Shown here piece by piece: positions 17,257 through 27,297 of a DNA stretch of 64,000 bases. The stretch comes from Saccharomonospora glauca K62 (GTDB lineage Bacteria; Actinomycetota; Actinomycetes; Mycobacteriales; Pseudonocardiaceae), in NCBI RefSeq assembly GCF_000243395.2, contig NZ_CM001484.1:3466524-3530523 (forward strand), in the 5' to 3' direction. The stretch's first letter is position 1. The number at the start of each line of letters is the position of its first letter. The position numbers and the translations under genes were made by a program. The notes under the pieces were generated by a model. That model did no database searches and had not been told where the DNA came from. It saw only the letters and a program-made list of their open reading frames with translations.

Positions 17257-19851
17257 TCAGGCACCCGTGCCGCAGGCGTCGGCGTGAATGCCCAGTTCTC
17301 GCGGGAGTTCGGCACGACCCTTCACTCCCAACTTCCGGTACACCCTGGTGAGGTGCTGTTCGACCGTGCTCACCGTGATGTAGAGCAGAGCGCTGATCTC
17401 GCGGTTGGTGTGGCCGAGGGCGGCGAGTTCGGCGACCCGGCGTTCGGAGTCGCTCAACGCCGGGACACCGTGGGCGGCCAACCGGTCGACGTGGGCGGTC
17501 CTTCCGTCGAAGAGCCGCTCGAACCGACGTCGCGTCCTCGCGAGTTCCCGACCGTCACCGCAGGCTTTCAGCAGCTCGACCGACTTCCGTAGCAGCTCGG
17601 CGCGCTGGCGGGGGCCGTTCAGCTCGGCCAACAGTCGCAACGCGATGCCACGGGTCCGCCGATCCGCGTTCCCGAGCTGCTCAGTGACGAGGTCACGGGC
17701 GGCGTCGGGTCTGCCGAGCGCGAGGTTGGCCTCCGCGAGGTCGAGCCGCCACGGCGCCACCAACGGCAGGTCCGAGCCCCGCTGTCTCATCCTCGCGGCG
17801 CAGGTCTGGAAGTCGCTGATGGCGGCGAGTGCGCGGCCCTGAGCCAGGTGGGCGTGTCCCCGAGCGTGCAGGTAGAACAAACCGATCACGCCGTCGAACA
17901 TCGCCTCCGGCACCGGCAGCCGCAGCAGTTCCTCCAGCACGTCCGGCTCCCCCGTCTCGGTCAGGGCGAGGAGTTGCACGGCGACGGGATAGCCGATCAA
18001 CACCCCCCAGCCCTGGGTCGGCAGCAACCTCATCGCCGAGGCGGCGAGGCGGAAGGCCGTGGCCGAATCCCCCCGCCGCAGGGTCAGGTGAGCTCGCACG
18101 ACCTCGCACAGCGCTCGCCACGTGTTCGCCCCGCCGTCGGCGGCCCTGGCGATCATTCGCTCGCACCAGCGTGCGGCGCTGTCGGGCTCGCCCGCGAAGA
18201 CCAGGGCCAAAAGCGCGGTGACGACCACTTCCGGTGCCGTCTCGCCGGGGTGGCTGCTCTTCAGCACGTGCTCCGCGGCGGAGAGGTCCCGGCGGTCGAA
18301 CTTCGTGGTCCAGAACCGGCCGAGCACGCGTCCGGCCTCGGCCCACGGGTCGGAACTCGGCGGTCCCCCTTCCGGGGCGTCCCCGGACTCCGGGCCCAGT
18401 CCGTGGACGTGGCAGATGATCCTCAGCTCCGCCGCCGACCGGACGTCGAGGAGCTCGGGATTCTCGCGGCACGCCGCCAACACGCAGTCGACCGTGTCGT
18501 GGTCGCCGGACCAGAAGGCGTGCCACAGCACGAGCACCACGTCCCGGCCCCGCGACCGGCCCGCCCACAACGCCGTGCGCAGTGGTTCGAGGTACGTGGC
18601 CGACGCGGCCGGGTTGATCCGCCACAACGCGCGGACGAGCATTCGACCGATCTCGAACCGCTGGGCTCCGACAGCGGCGGTCGACGCGAGTTCCAGGCAG
18701 CGGATCGCGTCCTCGACCTCGTCGGCCGACAACGCCTGCTCGGCAGCGATTCGCAACACGTCGACCGCCCAGTTGTCGACCCGGTCGAGCGCGAGCAGGT
18801 GAGTCGCCACCGTGGTGGCGTCGTCACCCCGGCGGTGGAGCGCCTCGGCAGCCCGGCCGTGCAACGCGGAGCGTTCGTCGGCGGTCAGACCGCGCAGCAC
18901 CGCCGCGCGCACCCCGGCGTGCCGGAACCGGGCGCCCATCACCAGCCCCGAGGCCTCCAAGGCCCCCATGAGCCGCTCGGTCACCTCGGTGGTGAGATCC
19001 GCGAGACGTGCGACGAGGTCCACCGAACAGTCGTCCGCGAGCACCGCCATCGCCTTGGCGACGGCCGAGAGCGACGGCTCCCACCGATGCAGTGCCGCGA
19101 GCACCGTCTCGACGCCGGTGGGCCCCAACGTGCGCTCGTCGACCTCGTGCCCCGCGGCGAGATCGGCGGCCATCGCCCGCACCAACATCACGTTGCCGCC
19201 GCTCCAACGACACCACAACGGCGCGAGCCGCGAGGCCCCGGTGGGGCCGAGGCGCTCCGAGAGCAACGCGGTGACCTCCGACTCGCTCAGCGGACCGAGC
19301 CGAACCCGCCGGACCGAGCTCGGGTCGAGCTCCGCGTGCAGGCGCATCGCCAGCGAGTGGGAGTGCTCCCGCTCCGCGAGGACCAACAGGAGCCGCGCCG
19401 AGGACACCCGCCGGCACAGGCGGAGCAGAAACTCCCGCGACTGCCGGTCCGCGAACTGCACGTCGTCGACGCTGATCACGACCGGTCGCCCGTGGGAAAG
19501 CCGCGACAGCTCCGAGCACAACTCGTGGCGCAGCCGCAGGCTCGATCGGTCCGACGACTCCTCCGCGCAGGCCGTGGCGAAAGCGGCGAGTCGGTCGGTG
19601 GTCTCGGGTGACACTCCCGCGCCGTGGACGAGCTGGTCCAACACTCCCGCCGGAAGTGACCGCTCGCTCCAGATCCCGCGAGCGCACAGCACCAGTGCCC
19701 CGGCTTCGGCGGCACGGTCGGCGAATCGCCGCAGCAGCTCGGTCTTCCCGCTTCCGAGCCCGCCGGTGATCAGCGCGAGCCCGCCCCGGCCCTCCACGCA
19801 CTCGGCGAGCAGTGAGGTGAGTTCGGCGAGGGCGGCTTCGTGGTCCGCCAT
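17257..19851 (-). CDS. Large ATP-binding LuxR-family regulator (LAL type)
   Basis: About 864 residues. An N-terminal AAA/STAND ATPase has Walker A GGLGSGKT (about 30-37) and a Walker B-like RPVVISVDDVQFAD. A long helical-repeat middle follows, and the C-terminus is a LuxR HTH with LSDSERRVAELAALGHTNREI and TVSTVEQHLTRVYRKLGVK. LAL proteins commonly activate secondary-metabolite clusters in actinomycetes. The ATG at 19851 is preceded by GGGGG at 5 nt; GTG 19857 is an alternative. It lies 34 nt upstream of the C-methyltransferase on the same strand, so it is probably in the sugar operon and may be autoregulated. Confidence 0.92.
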   Translation of the reverse strand: MADHEAALAELTSLLAECVEGRGGLALITGGLGSGKTELLRRFADRAAEAGALVLCARGIWSERSLPAGVLDQLVHGAGVSPETTDRLAAFATACAEESSDRSSLRLRHELCSELSRLSHGRPVVISVDDVQFADRQSREFLLRLCRRVSSARLLLVLAEREHSHSLAMRLHAELDPSSVRRVRLGPLSESEVTALLSERLGPTGASRLAPLWCRWSGGNVMLVRAMAADLAAGHEVDERTLGPTGVETVLAALHRWEPSLSAVAKAMAVLADDCSVDLVARLADLTTEVTERLMGALEASGLVMGARFRHAGVRAAVLRGLTADERSALHGRAAEALHRRGDDATTVATHLLALDRVDNWAVDVLRIAAEQALSADEVEDAIRCLELASTAAVGAQRFEIGRMLVRALWRINPAASATYLEPLRTALWAGRSRGRDVVLVLWHAFWSGDHDTVDCVLAACRENPELLDVRSAAELRIICHVHGLGPESGDAPEGGPPSSDPWAEAGRVLGRFWTTKFDRRDLSAAEHVLKSSHPGETAPEVVVTALLALVFAGEPDSAARWCERMIARAADGGANTWRALCEVVRAHLTLRRGDSATAFRLAASAMRLLPTQGWGVLIGYPVAVQLLALTETGEPDVLEELLRLPVPEAMFDGVIGLFYLHARGHAHLAQGRALAAISDFQTCAARMRQRGSDLPLVAPWRLDLAEANLALGRPDAARDLVTEQLGNADRRTRGIALRLLAELNGPRQRAELLRKSVELLKACGDGRELARTRRRFERLFDGRTAHVDRLAAHGVPALSDSERRVAELAALGHTNREISALLYITVSTVEQHLTRVYRKLGVKGRAELPRELGIHADACGTGA

Positions 19852-20049
19852 CCACACCCCCTGCCCGATGTCACGATCGCCCCTCTCTGATCAATGACAG
19901 CAGGGTTATAACACGCGAAACGCCCCGGCGAACGGCTGCTGAAAAAGGTCAAAAGCGGCACCGGGAGAACGCGGATTCGGAACAGACCACTTCGATGCCC
20001 GCGTCGGGCGAACCGTTGCCACGGGTCCCGACGTGGCGGGAGCGGCCGT

Positions 20050-21126
20050 TCAGCCCTCCGCCCGGGCCTGCGCCATCCGCTCCTCCCGGTCGGCGGCGCG
20101 CAGCGCGTCCAGCACTCCCGTCAACTCCCCGTCCAGCACCTGGTCCAGGTTGTAGGCCTTGTAGTTGACGCGGTGGTCGGAGATCCGATTCTCGGGGAAG
20201 TTGTAGGTGCGCACCCGCTCCGACCGGTCGACCGTCCGCACCTGCGAGCGGCGGGCGTCGGCGGCCTTCGCGGCGGCCTCCTCCTCCGCCAGCGCCTGCA
20301 ACCGCGCCTGCAACACCTGGATGGCCCGCGCCCGGTTCTGGATCTGCGACTTCTCGTTCTGGCACGACACCACGATGCCGGTGGGGAGGTGCGTGACCCG
20401 GACCGCCGAGTCGGTGGTGTTGACGCTCTGGCCGCCGGGGCCCGACGAGCGGAACACGTCGATGCGCAGGTCGTTGGGGTCGATCTCGACCTCGATCTCC
20501 TCCGGCTCGGGATAGATCAACACGCCCGCGGCCGAGGTGTGGATGCGGCCCTGCGACTCGGTGGCGGGCACGCGCTGCACGCGGTGAACGCCGCCTTCGA
20601 ACTTCAGCCGGGCCCACACACCCTCGACGTCCGTGCCCTTGCTCTTGATCGAGACCGTCACGTCCTTGTAGCCGCCGAGGTCCGACGGCGTGGCGTCGAG
20701 GATCTCGGTCGTCCAGCCCTGCCGTTCGGCGAACCGCAAATACATCCGCAGCAGGTCGCCGGCGAACAACGCGGACTCCTCACCGCCCTCGCCCGACTTG
20801 ATCTCCATGACGACGTCCGAGCCGTCGTAGGGGTCGCGAGGCAGCAGCAGCTCCGTCAACCGCGCTTCCAACGCCGGAATCCGCTCGGCCAGCCGCTGGG
20901 CCTCCTCGGCGAACGCCTCGTCCTCGGCGGCCAGCTCCTTGGCCGCGGCCAGGTCGGAGCGAGTGGCTTCGAGTTCCCTCACCGTCTTGACCACGGGCGC
21001 CAACTCCGCGTAGCGACGCCCCAGCTTGCGGGCACGGGCCTGATCGGCATGCACTGCCGGGTCCGCCAACTGCTCTTCGAGCTCGGCGTACTCGTCGAGC
21101 AACCCTCGCAGTGATTCCGACTCCAC
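20050..21126 (-). CDS. prfA: Peptide chain release factor 1
   Basis: RF1 recognises UAA and UAG stops and triggers peptide release in the ribosome. The 358-residue protein carries the catalytic GGQ in [17 protein letters not shown] and the flanking [19 protein letters not shown]. The codon-recognition region is present in the middle of the protein. GTG 21126 is preferred, with GGAAGG just upstream; the open frame extends to 21204 without homology. It follows rpmE and rho, as in other actinobacteria, but its usual downstream neighbour prmC has been displaced to 7945. Confidence 0.97.
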   Translation of the reverse strand: MESESLRGLLDEYAELEEQLADPAVHADQARARKLGRRYAELAPVVKTVRELEATRSDLAAAKELAAEDEAFAEEAQRLAERIPALEARLTELLLPRDPYDGSDVVMEIKSGEGGEESALFAGDLLRMYLRFAERQGWTTEILDATPSDLGGYKDVTVSIKSKGTDVEGVWARLKFEGGVHRVQRVPATESQGRIHTSAAGVLIYPEPEEIEVEIDPNDLRIDVFRSSGPGGQSVNTTDSAVRVTHLPTGIVVSCQNEKSQIQNRARAIQVLQARLQALAEEEAAAKAADARRSQVRTVDRSERVRTYNFPENRISDHRVNYKAYNLDQVLDGELTGVLDALRAADREERMAQARAEG

Positions 21127-21231
21127 GGCCTTACCTTCCTCGAACGCCTGCCTTACCAACCACGGGCACTGGGAAACGCGAAACGGCGCTCGCTCCTGCC
21201 GCACGAGCAGAAGCGAGCGCCGTCCACCAAG

Positions 21232-21444
21232 CTACTTCTTGCGCTTGCCGTAGCGAGCCTCGAAGCGCGCCACTCGACCACCGGTGTCGAGGATCTTCTG
21301 CTTACCCGTGTAGAACGGGTGGCAGTTCGAGCAGATCTCGACCTGGATGGAGTCGGAGGCGGCGGTGCTGCGGGTGGTGAAGGTGTTGCCACAACCGCAG
21401 GTCACGGTGGTGACGTGGTAGTCGGGGTGAATACCGCTCTTCAT
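21232..21444 (-). CDS. rpmE: 50S ribosomal protein L31 (zinc-binding form)
   Basis: This is a 70-residue ribosomal protein. Zn ligands of the C+ form are seen as TCGCGN (Cys16, Cys18) and [14 protein letters not shown] (Cys37, Cys40). The conserved [20 protein letters not shown] segment is intact. Being the cysteine form, it is the zinc-replete paralogue; a Cys-free partner is not in this window. It lies between rho and prfA. Confidence 0.98.
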   Translation of the reverse strand: MKSGIHPDYHVTTVTCGCGNTFTTRSTAASDSIQVEICSNCHPFYTGKQKILDTGGRVARFEARYGKRKK

Positions 21445-21578
21445 GGTGTCCTCTCCTCGTGGCCGCCGGATCCCCGTACCCGCGGGGTGAACCGGAGCCG
21501 GACGTCAGCGGAACAAGTCTGCCAGAGGGGCAGACGATCTTTTCAACGCACCCTTACGGGCGGATATTTCCCCCACAC

Positions 21579-21618
21579 CGGCTGGTGGGCCCGTCGGTCG
21601 ACGACACCGCACCAGCCG
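21579..21618 (-). terminator. Possible hairpin terminator after rho
   Basis: Arms CGGCTGGTG (21579-21587) and CACCAGCCG (21610-21618) form a 9-bp stem with a 22-nt loop, 17 bases beyond the rho stop codon. No T-run follows. It may separate rho from rpmE. Confidence 0.4.
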
Positions 21619-21635
21619 ATGGGGTCCGACAACTC

Positions 21636-23627
21636 TCAGTCGTCGTCCGCTCCCGGAGCGGTCTTGGAGACCTGCATCAGGAACTCGGCGTTCGTCTTGG
21701 TCTTCCGCAACCGGTCCAGCAGCAGGTCGATGGCCTGCTGGGAGTCGAGCGCGTGCAGCACCCGGTGCAGCTTGTGGGTCACCGCCAACTCGTCGGGCGA
21801 GAGCAGCAGCTCCTCCTTGCGCGTACCCGACGGGTTGACGTCCACGGCCGGGAACACCCGCCGCTCGGCGATCTTGCGGTCGAGCTTGAGCTCGGCGTTG
21901 CCGGTGCCCTTGAACTCCTCGAAGATCACCGTGTCGCCGGTGGAGCCCGTCTCCACCATCGCCGTGGCGAAGATGGTGAGCGAGCCGCCGCCCTCGATGT
22001 TGCGGGCCGCGCCCAAAAACCGCTTCGGCGGGAACAGCGCCGTGGAGTCGACACCACCCGACAGAATGCGCCCGGACGCCGGAGCGGCCAGGTTGTAGGC
22101 ACGACCGAGCCGGGTGATGGAGTCGAGCAGCACCACGACGTCGTGCCCCATCTCGACGAGCCGCTTGGCCCGCTCGATGGACAGCTCCGCCACCGAGGTG
22201 TGGTCCGACGGCGGGCGGTCGAAGGTGGAGGCGATGACCTCACCCTTCACCGACCGCTGCATGTCGGTGACCTCTTCCGGCCGCTCGTCCACCAGCACCA
22301 CCATGAGGTGGCACTCGGGGTTGTTCGTGGTGATCGCGTTCGCGATGTCCTGCATGATCGTCGTCTTGCCCGCCTTGGGCGGGGACACGATCAGCGCGCG
22401 CTGTCCCTTGCCGACCGGCATCACCAGGTCGATGACTCGCGTGGTCAGCTTGTTCGGCGTGGTCTCCAGCCGCAGCCGCTCGTTCGGGTACAACGGCGTC
22501 AGCTTGTGGAACTCGGGGCGCTTCTTCGCGACCTCGGGGTCGAGCCCGTTGATCGAGTCGACACGCACCAGCGGGTTGAACTTCTGACGCTGCTGCTCAC
22601 CCTCGCGCGGCTGCTTGACGACACCCGTGATGGCGTCGCCACGACGCAGACCGTACTTGCGGACCAACGACAGCGACACGTAGACGTCGTTGGGGCCGGG
22701 CAGATAACCCGAGGTCCGCACGAACGCGTAGTTCTCCAGCACGTCGAGAATGCCCGCGACGGGGAGAAGCACGTCGTCTTCCCTGATCTCGGTGTCGGCA
22801 CCGCCGCCTTCACCCCGGCCACGGCGACGACGGTCGCGGAAACGCCTGCTGCGACGGCCGCCGCGCTCCTCGTCCTCGCCCTGGTTGCCGTTCTGGCCAC
22901 CGTTGGCGTTGCCGTTCTGGCCGCGCTGCTGGTTGCCGGCCTGCTTGCCGTCGGACTTGCCGTCCTTGGCCTCGGACTTGCCGGAGTCGGACTTACCGTC
23001 CTTGTCCCCGCCGTCACGCTGGCTCGATTCGTCGTCGGAACGTTGCGCGGCACCGGCCTCACCGGAACTCGAACCGCCCCGGCCGGAACCACGCCGACGC
23101 CTGTTCGGCCTGCTTCCTCCGTCGTCCTGGGTCTCCCCCGAGGGTTTGGCCTCCTGGGCGGTGTCCTTGCCGCCCTTGGCCTCACCGGTGTCCTTACCGG
23201 CGCCCGTGTCGGCGTCGCCCCCGGCAGCGTGCCCGGACGAACCCGCGTCCTCACCGGAGCCGCCGCGCTTGGTGGACCGCTTCTCCTTGCCGTCACCGGC
23301 CCGGTCCACCCCGTCGAGGGGCGGGGTCGCCTCCTTGGCGGCCTCGGTAGCGGTGTCCTTGGCCGTCGACCTCGTGCGCTTCGTCTTGCCCTGGCGCTCA
23401 CGGATGGCCGCGATCAGGTCGCCCTTGCGCATCCCCGTGGTGTCGCTGATGCCCAACTCGGTGGCGAGTGCCCGCAGTTCGGCGATCACCATGCCCGACA
23501 GGCCACCGGGTCGCCGTCTGGGAGTCGTTCCCGTGCCGTTGGACTGCGGCGTCCGCTCACCCGAGTCGGACGATGCAGATGGGGCTGCCTGGGTCTCGTC
23601 GCCGCTCAACAGATCGGTGTTGCTCAC
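21636..23627 (-). CDS. rho: Transcription termination factor Rho with actinobacterial insertion
   Basis: Rho is the hexameric RNA helicase for factor-dependent termination. The 663-residue protein has a Rho_N/SAP-like segment (about 44-79), a disordered region of about 200 residues (80-280) rich in G, K, D, R, S and N, and then the RNA-binding and ATPase core starting near EDDVLLPVAGILDVLENY. Walker A is VSPPKAGKTTIM and Walker B is VVVLLDSITRLGRAYN. GTG 23627 is preferred (GGAAGGA upstream). The long low-complexity insertion is known from actinobacterial Rho, where it adds RNA affinity. Confidence 0.97.
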   Translation of the reverse strand: MSNTDLLSGDETQAAPSASSDSGERTPQSNGTGTTPRRRPGGLSGMVIAELRALATELGISDTTGMRKGDLIAAIRERQGKTKRTRSTAKDTATEAAKEATPPLDGVDRAGDGKEKRSTKRGGSGEDAGSSGHAAGGDADTGAGKDTGEAKGGKDTAQEAKPSGETQDDGGSRPNRRRRGSGRGGSSSGEAGAAQRSDDESSQRDGGDKDGKSDSGKSEAKDGKSDGKQAGNQQRGQNGNANGGQNGNQGEDEERGGRRSRRFRDRRRRGRGEGGGADTEIREDDVLLPVAGILDVLENYAFVRTSGYLPGPNDVYVSLSLVRKYGLRRGDAITGVVKQPREGEQQRQKFNPLVRVDSINGLDPEVAKKRPEFHKLTPLYPNERLRLETTPNKLTTRVIDLVMPVGKGQRALIVSPPKAGKTTIMQDIANAITTNNPECHLMVVLVDERPEEVTDMQRSVKGEVIASTFDRPPSDHTSVAELSIERAKRLVEMGHDVVVLLDSITRLGRAYNLAAPASGRILSGGVDSTALFPPKRFLGAARNIEGGGSLTIFATAMVETGSTGDTVIFEEFKGTGNAELKLDRKIAERRVFPAVDVNPSGTRKEELLLSPDELAVTHKLHRVLHALDSQQAIDLLLDRLRKTKTNAEFLMQVSKTAPGADDD

Positions 23628-23991
23628 ACATGTCCTTCCTGACCGGTCAACGCTCCACGCGTGGACCAGCGGACCACCGCCCGCGTCCGAATTGCGAGAC
23701 GGCATACTGAATCCCTCCGCGGCCGGTCCATCGCCGAACATGCGAGACACAGCGAGAACCGCCGTCAAGAGATCAATCGATCACCGTGTTTACCCGAAAC
23801 CCCGTCGAGAACCAACGGAAAAGATCCGATCCGGAAGATTCCGGAACCAGCACCGGGTGCGGAAACCGCACGGTGACCGAACGCCTCCGAGGGTAGACCG
23901 CCCGGCCACACGGTGCAACAACCACCCCCCACATGGCGCCTTCCTTTTCGATCGCCGGAAGGAGCCTCACCTCAGGGGTGTCCGGGCGTGG
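23628..23991. other. Intergenic region between thrB and rho
   Basis: This 364-nt gap should hold the rho leader and promoter (leftward) and the thrB 3' end. The only structure I can support is a hairpin at 23851-23875, in which CACCG...TGCGG pairs with CCGCACGGTG around AAA with a two-base bulge; it could end the thr transcript. I see no conserved small ORF or riboswitch. Confidence 0.5.
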
Positions 23992-24876
23992 TCACGCGGA
24001 GTCAGTGTCGAGTCGGACACCGTTCGGATCGACGGGTAACGGCATGACCTCGAATCCCGTAACGTCCACGCCGTCGGGAAGTATTCCCGTGGTGGTCAAC
24101 GCGAGCACGGTGGGGCCCGCGCCCGAGATCACGGCGGCCACCCCGCGCGCCCGAAGGGCCCTCATCAACCGCACGGAGGCCGGATACGCGGGCTCGCGGT
24201 ACTCCTGGTGCAGCCGGTCCTCCGTCGCCGCGAACAGCAGGTCCGGCCGTGAGGTCACGGCGTGCACGGTCAACGCGCTCCGGCTCGCCGTGAACGCGGC
24301 GTCGCCGTGCGGCACGTAGTCGGGCAGCAGGCCCCGCGTCTGGTCCGTGGACGACCGTTCCTCGGGCACGGCCACCACCGGCCTGATCGCGGCGTGCGGT
24401 TCGAGCCGCTCCGCGTGGAACGTGGTGCCCGACTGCCACGCCACCACGAACCCGCCCAGCAGACTCGCCGCGGCGTTGTCGGCGTGCCCCTCGAACTCGG
24501 AGGCGAGCTGCAGCGCGCCCTCGTCAACGTCCTTGCCCGCCAACGCGTATCCCGCCGCGATCCCCGCGACGACCGCCGCGGCCGACGAACCGAGTCCTCG
24601 CGCGTGCGGAATGGCGTTGTGACAACGCAGGGCCAGGCCCGGCACGCTCACGTCCAGGTGCCGACAGGCACGGCGAAGCGCGCGCACCACGAGATGCGAC
24701 TCGTCGGTGGGCACGCCGGACATGTCCCCGGCCCCGGCATCGATCACCTCGACGCTGAGGCCGGAGGCCGTCACCTCGACCTCGACGACGTCGTGCAGCG
24801 CCAACGCCAGGCCGAACGTGTCGAACCCCGGACCGAGGTTCGCCGTCGACGCCGGAACGGTGATCGTGTACTTCAC
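23992..24876 (-). CDS. thrB: Homoserine kinase
   Basis: This GHMP-family kinase phosphorylates L-homoserine to O-phosphohomoserine for threonine synthesis. The 294-residue protein begins with [19 protein letters not shown], the GHMP N-terminal motif, and has the ATP-binding glycine loop [14 protein letters not shown]. The C-terminal motif GAGPTVLAL is intact. Its start is 25 nt downstream of the thrC stop, in the hom-thrC-thrB order of actinobacteria. Confidence 0.97.
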   Translation of the reverse strand: MKYTITVPASTANLGPGFDTFGLALALHDVVEVEVTASGLSVEVIDAGAGDMSGVPTDESHLVVRALRRACRHLDVSVPGLALRCHNAIPHARGLGSSAAAVVAGIAAGYALAGKDVDEGALQLASEFEGHADNAAASLLGGFVVAWQSGTTFHAERLEPHAAIRPVVAVPEERSSTDQTRGLLPDYVPHGDAAFTASRSALTVHAVTSRPDLLFAATEDRLHQEYREPAYPASVRLMRALRARGVAAVISGAGPTVLALTTTGILPDGVDVTGFEVMPLPVDPNGVRLDTDSA

Positions 24877-24901
24877 GCCAACACTCGTTTCCCGACGGCT
24901 A

Positions 24902-25993
24902 CTACAGTTGCAGCGCCGCCGCGACGGCCCGCGGGTCCACCGCGAGCGGCTCGACCTCCACGTTGTCCTCCAGGGCCGTGGCGGGATCCTTGAGACCGTG
25001 GCCCGTGACCGTGCACACCACGGTCGAACCCTTCGGCAGTCGCCCGTCGGCCGCCGTCAGCAACAGCCCGGCGACGCTCGTCGCCGAGGCGGGCTCCACG
25101 AACACGCCCTCGCGCCGGGCCAGCAGCCGGTAGGCGTCCAGGATGCGCTCGTCGGTCACGGCCTCGAACAGACCGCCGCTGGCCGTCTTCGCCTTCACCG
25201 CCGACTCCCACGACGCCGGGCTACCCACCCGGATCGCCGTCGCCACCGTCTCCGGGTCCTTCACCGGCTCGCCCTTCACCAACGGCGCGGCTCCCGCGGC
25301 CTGGAAGCCGAACATACGGGGAACGTTGTCGACGACACCGTCGGCGGCGTACTCGGTGTAACCGGCCCAGTAGGCGGTGATGTTGCCCGCGTTGCCCACC
25401 GGGAGGCAGTGGATGTCGGGGGCCTGCCCGAGCACGTCACAGATCTCCCACGCCGCGGTCTTCTGCCCCACCAGCCGGACGGGGTTCACCGAGTTGACCA
25501 ACGTCACCGGGTAGTCGGCCGCCGTCTTGCGCGCCAGCTCCAGGCAGTCGTCGAAGTTGCCGTCGATCTGCAGGATGCGGGCACCGTGCCGCACCGCCTG
25601 GGCCATCTTGCCCATCGCGATCTTGCCCTGGGGCACCAGCACCGCCGTGGTGAGTCCCGCGCGGGAGGCGTAGGCGGACGCCGAGGCCGACGTGTTGCCC
25701 GTGGACGCACAGATGACGGCCTTCAACCCGCTGGCCTTCGCGTGCGTGATCGCCACCGTCATGCCGCGGTCCTTGAACGAGCCGGTGGGGTTGGCCCCCT
25801 CGACCTTCAAGTACACCGTGCAGCCGGTGAGCTCGGACAGGTGCGGCGCGAACAGCAGCGGCGTGTTGCCCTCGCCCAACGTGATGATCTCGGCACCTTC
25901 CGGGACCGGAATGCGCGACGCGTACGCCGCGATGACGCCCGGCCAACCAGGGCGCGTGCCCTGCCCCGCCGCCGAAGAACCCTGCGCGTTCAC
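24902..25993 (-). CDS. thrC: Threonine synthase
   Basis: This PLP enzyme (fold II) converts O-phosphohomoserine to threonine. The 363-residue protein has the PLP lysine in [14 protein letters not shown], the phosphate-binding glycine motif in [12 protein letters not shown], and [16 protein letters not shown]. Length matches the short actinobacterial form. Its GTG/ATG start overlaps the hom stop (25990-25993), so translation is coupled. Confidence 0.97.
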   Translation of the reverse strand: MNAQGSSAAGQGTRPGWPGVIAAYASRIPVPEGAEIITLGEGNTPLLFAPHLSELTGCTVYLKVEGANPTGSFKDRGMTVAITHAKASGLKAVICASTGNTSASASAYASRAGLTTAVLVPQGKIAMGKMAQAVRHGARILQIDGNFDDCLELARKTAADYPVTLVNSVNPVRLVGQKTAAWEICDVLGQAPDIHCLPVGNAGNITAYWAGYTEYAADGVVDNVPRMFGFQAAGAAPLVKGEPVKDPETVATAIRVGSPASWESAVKAKTASGGLFEAVTDERILDAYRLLARREGVFVEPASATSVAGLLLTAADGRLPKGSTVVCTVTGHGLKDPATALEDNVEVEPLAVDPRAVAAALQL

Positions 25994-27297
25994 GAGTCCT
26001 CGCCTTCCACCCGCATCACACTGACCACTTCCCGCACCACGTCCAGCTTGCTGATCTCACTGACCGTGGCCTGCAGCGCCGCGTCCGGCGCCAGGTGCGT
26101 CACCACCACGAGGCTCGCGGTGGAGTGCTTGTCCCGCTGCCGCACCGCCGCGATGCTCACGCCGTGCACGGCGAAGACCTGCGCGATCTGGGCGAGCACA
26201 CCCGGCTTGTCGGCGACGTCGAGACTGATGTGGTACCGCGTCGGCGTCTGCCCCATCGGCCGCACCGGAAGCGCGGCGTGCGCGGACTCGCGCGGCCCCC
26301 GGCCTCCCGCGACCCGATTGCGCGCGGCCGCCACGAAGTCCCCCAGCACGGCGCTGGCCGTGGGAGCGCCCCCGGCACCCTGGCCGTAGAACATGAGCTG
26401 GCCCGCGGCCTCCGCCTCGACGTACACCGCGTTGAACGCGCCGCCCACGCCCGCGAGCTGGTGGCTCCTCGGAATCATCACCGGGTGGACCCTCGCCGAC
26501 ACCGACTCGGTGCCGTCCTCCGCGACCACTCGCTCACAGATCGCGAGCAGCTTCACCGTCCGGTTCAGCCGCTTCGCCGCCACGATGTCCGACGCACTGA
26601 TGCCCCTGATGCCCTCACGGTGCACATCGGACGCCGTCACCCGCGTGTGGAAGGCCAGCGACGCGAGGATCGCGGCCTTCGACGCGGCGTCGTAGCCGTC
26701 CACGTCGGCGCTGGGGTCGGCCTCCGCATAGCCGAGCCGGGTCGCCTCGTCGAGCGTCTCGGCGTAACTCGCGCCCGTGGCGTCCATCGCGGACAGGATG
26801 AAGTTCGTGGTGCCGTTGACGATGCCCATGACACGGGTGATCCGGTCACCCGCCAGGGACTCCCGCAGCGGCCTCAACAGCGGAATGGCACCCGCCACGG
26901 CGGCCTCGTAGTAGAGGTCGGCGCCCGACTCGCTCGCCGCGGCCGCGAGTTCGGCGCCGTGCTCGGCCAGCAGCGCCTTGTTGCCGGTGACCACCGACTT
27001 CCCCTTGCGCAGGGCGGTCAGCAACCAGCCGCGCACGGGATCGATGCCGCCGATCAACTCGATCACGACGTCCACGTCGGACTCGACGAGCTCGCCCGCG
27101 TCGGCGGTCAGCAGGTGCTGCGGCAGGTCCGGGTGCTTGTCCGGCCTCCGCACCGCGATACCGGCCAGCTCGACGGGCGCACCGATCCTCGCGGCCAACT
27201 CGTCGGCGTCGTCCAGTAACCGACGAGTGACCTCGCTGCCGACCGTGCCGCAGCCCAGCAACGCGACCCGCACGGGAGCCTCACGACGCTCGCTCAC
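25990..27297 (-). CDS. hom: Homoserine dehydrogenase
   Basis: The enzyme reduces aspartate semialdehyde to homoserine. The 435-residue protein has the NAD(P)-binding [13 protein letters not shown], the catalytic region with [14 protein letters not shown] and [16 protein letters not shown], and a C-terminal ACT domain (about 350-430) that in relatives gives threonine feedback inhibition. It overlaps lysA upstream and thrC downstream by 4 nt on each side. Confidence 0.97.
   Translation of the reverse strand: MSERREAPVRVALLGCGTVGSEVTRRLLDDADELAARIGAPVELAGIAVRRPDKHPDLPQHLLTADAGELVESDVDVVIELIGGIDPVRGWLLTALRKGKSVVTGNKALLAEHGAELAAAASESGADLYYEAAVAGAIPLLRPLRESLAGDRITRVMGIVNGTTNFILSAMDATGASYAETLDEATRLGYAEADPSADVDGYDAASKAAILASLAFHTRVTASDVHREGIRGISASDIVAAKRLNRTVKLLAICERVVAEDGTESVSARVHPVMIPRSHQLAGVGGAFNAVYVEAEAAGQLMFYGQGAGGAPTASAVLGDFVAAARNRVAGGRGPRESAHAALPVRPMGQTPTRYHISLDVADKPGVLAQIAQVFAVHGVSIAAVRQRDKHSTASLVVVTHLAPDAALQATVSEISKLDVVREVVSVMRVEGEDS

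Noticed and set aside
21459-23642. 727-codon open frame antisense to rho
   Set aside because: Shadow frame over rho; low-complexity Val/Leu/Arg/Gly content mirrors the repetitive Rho insertion.
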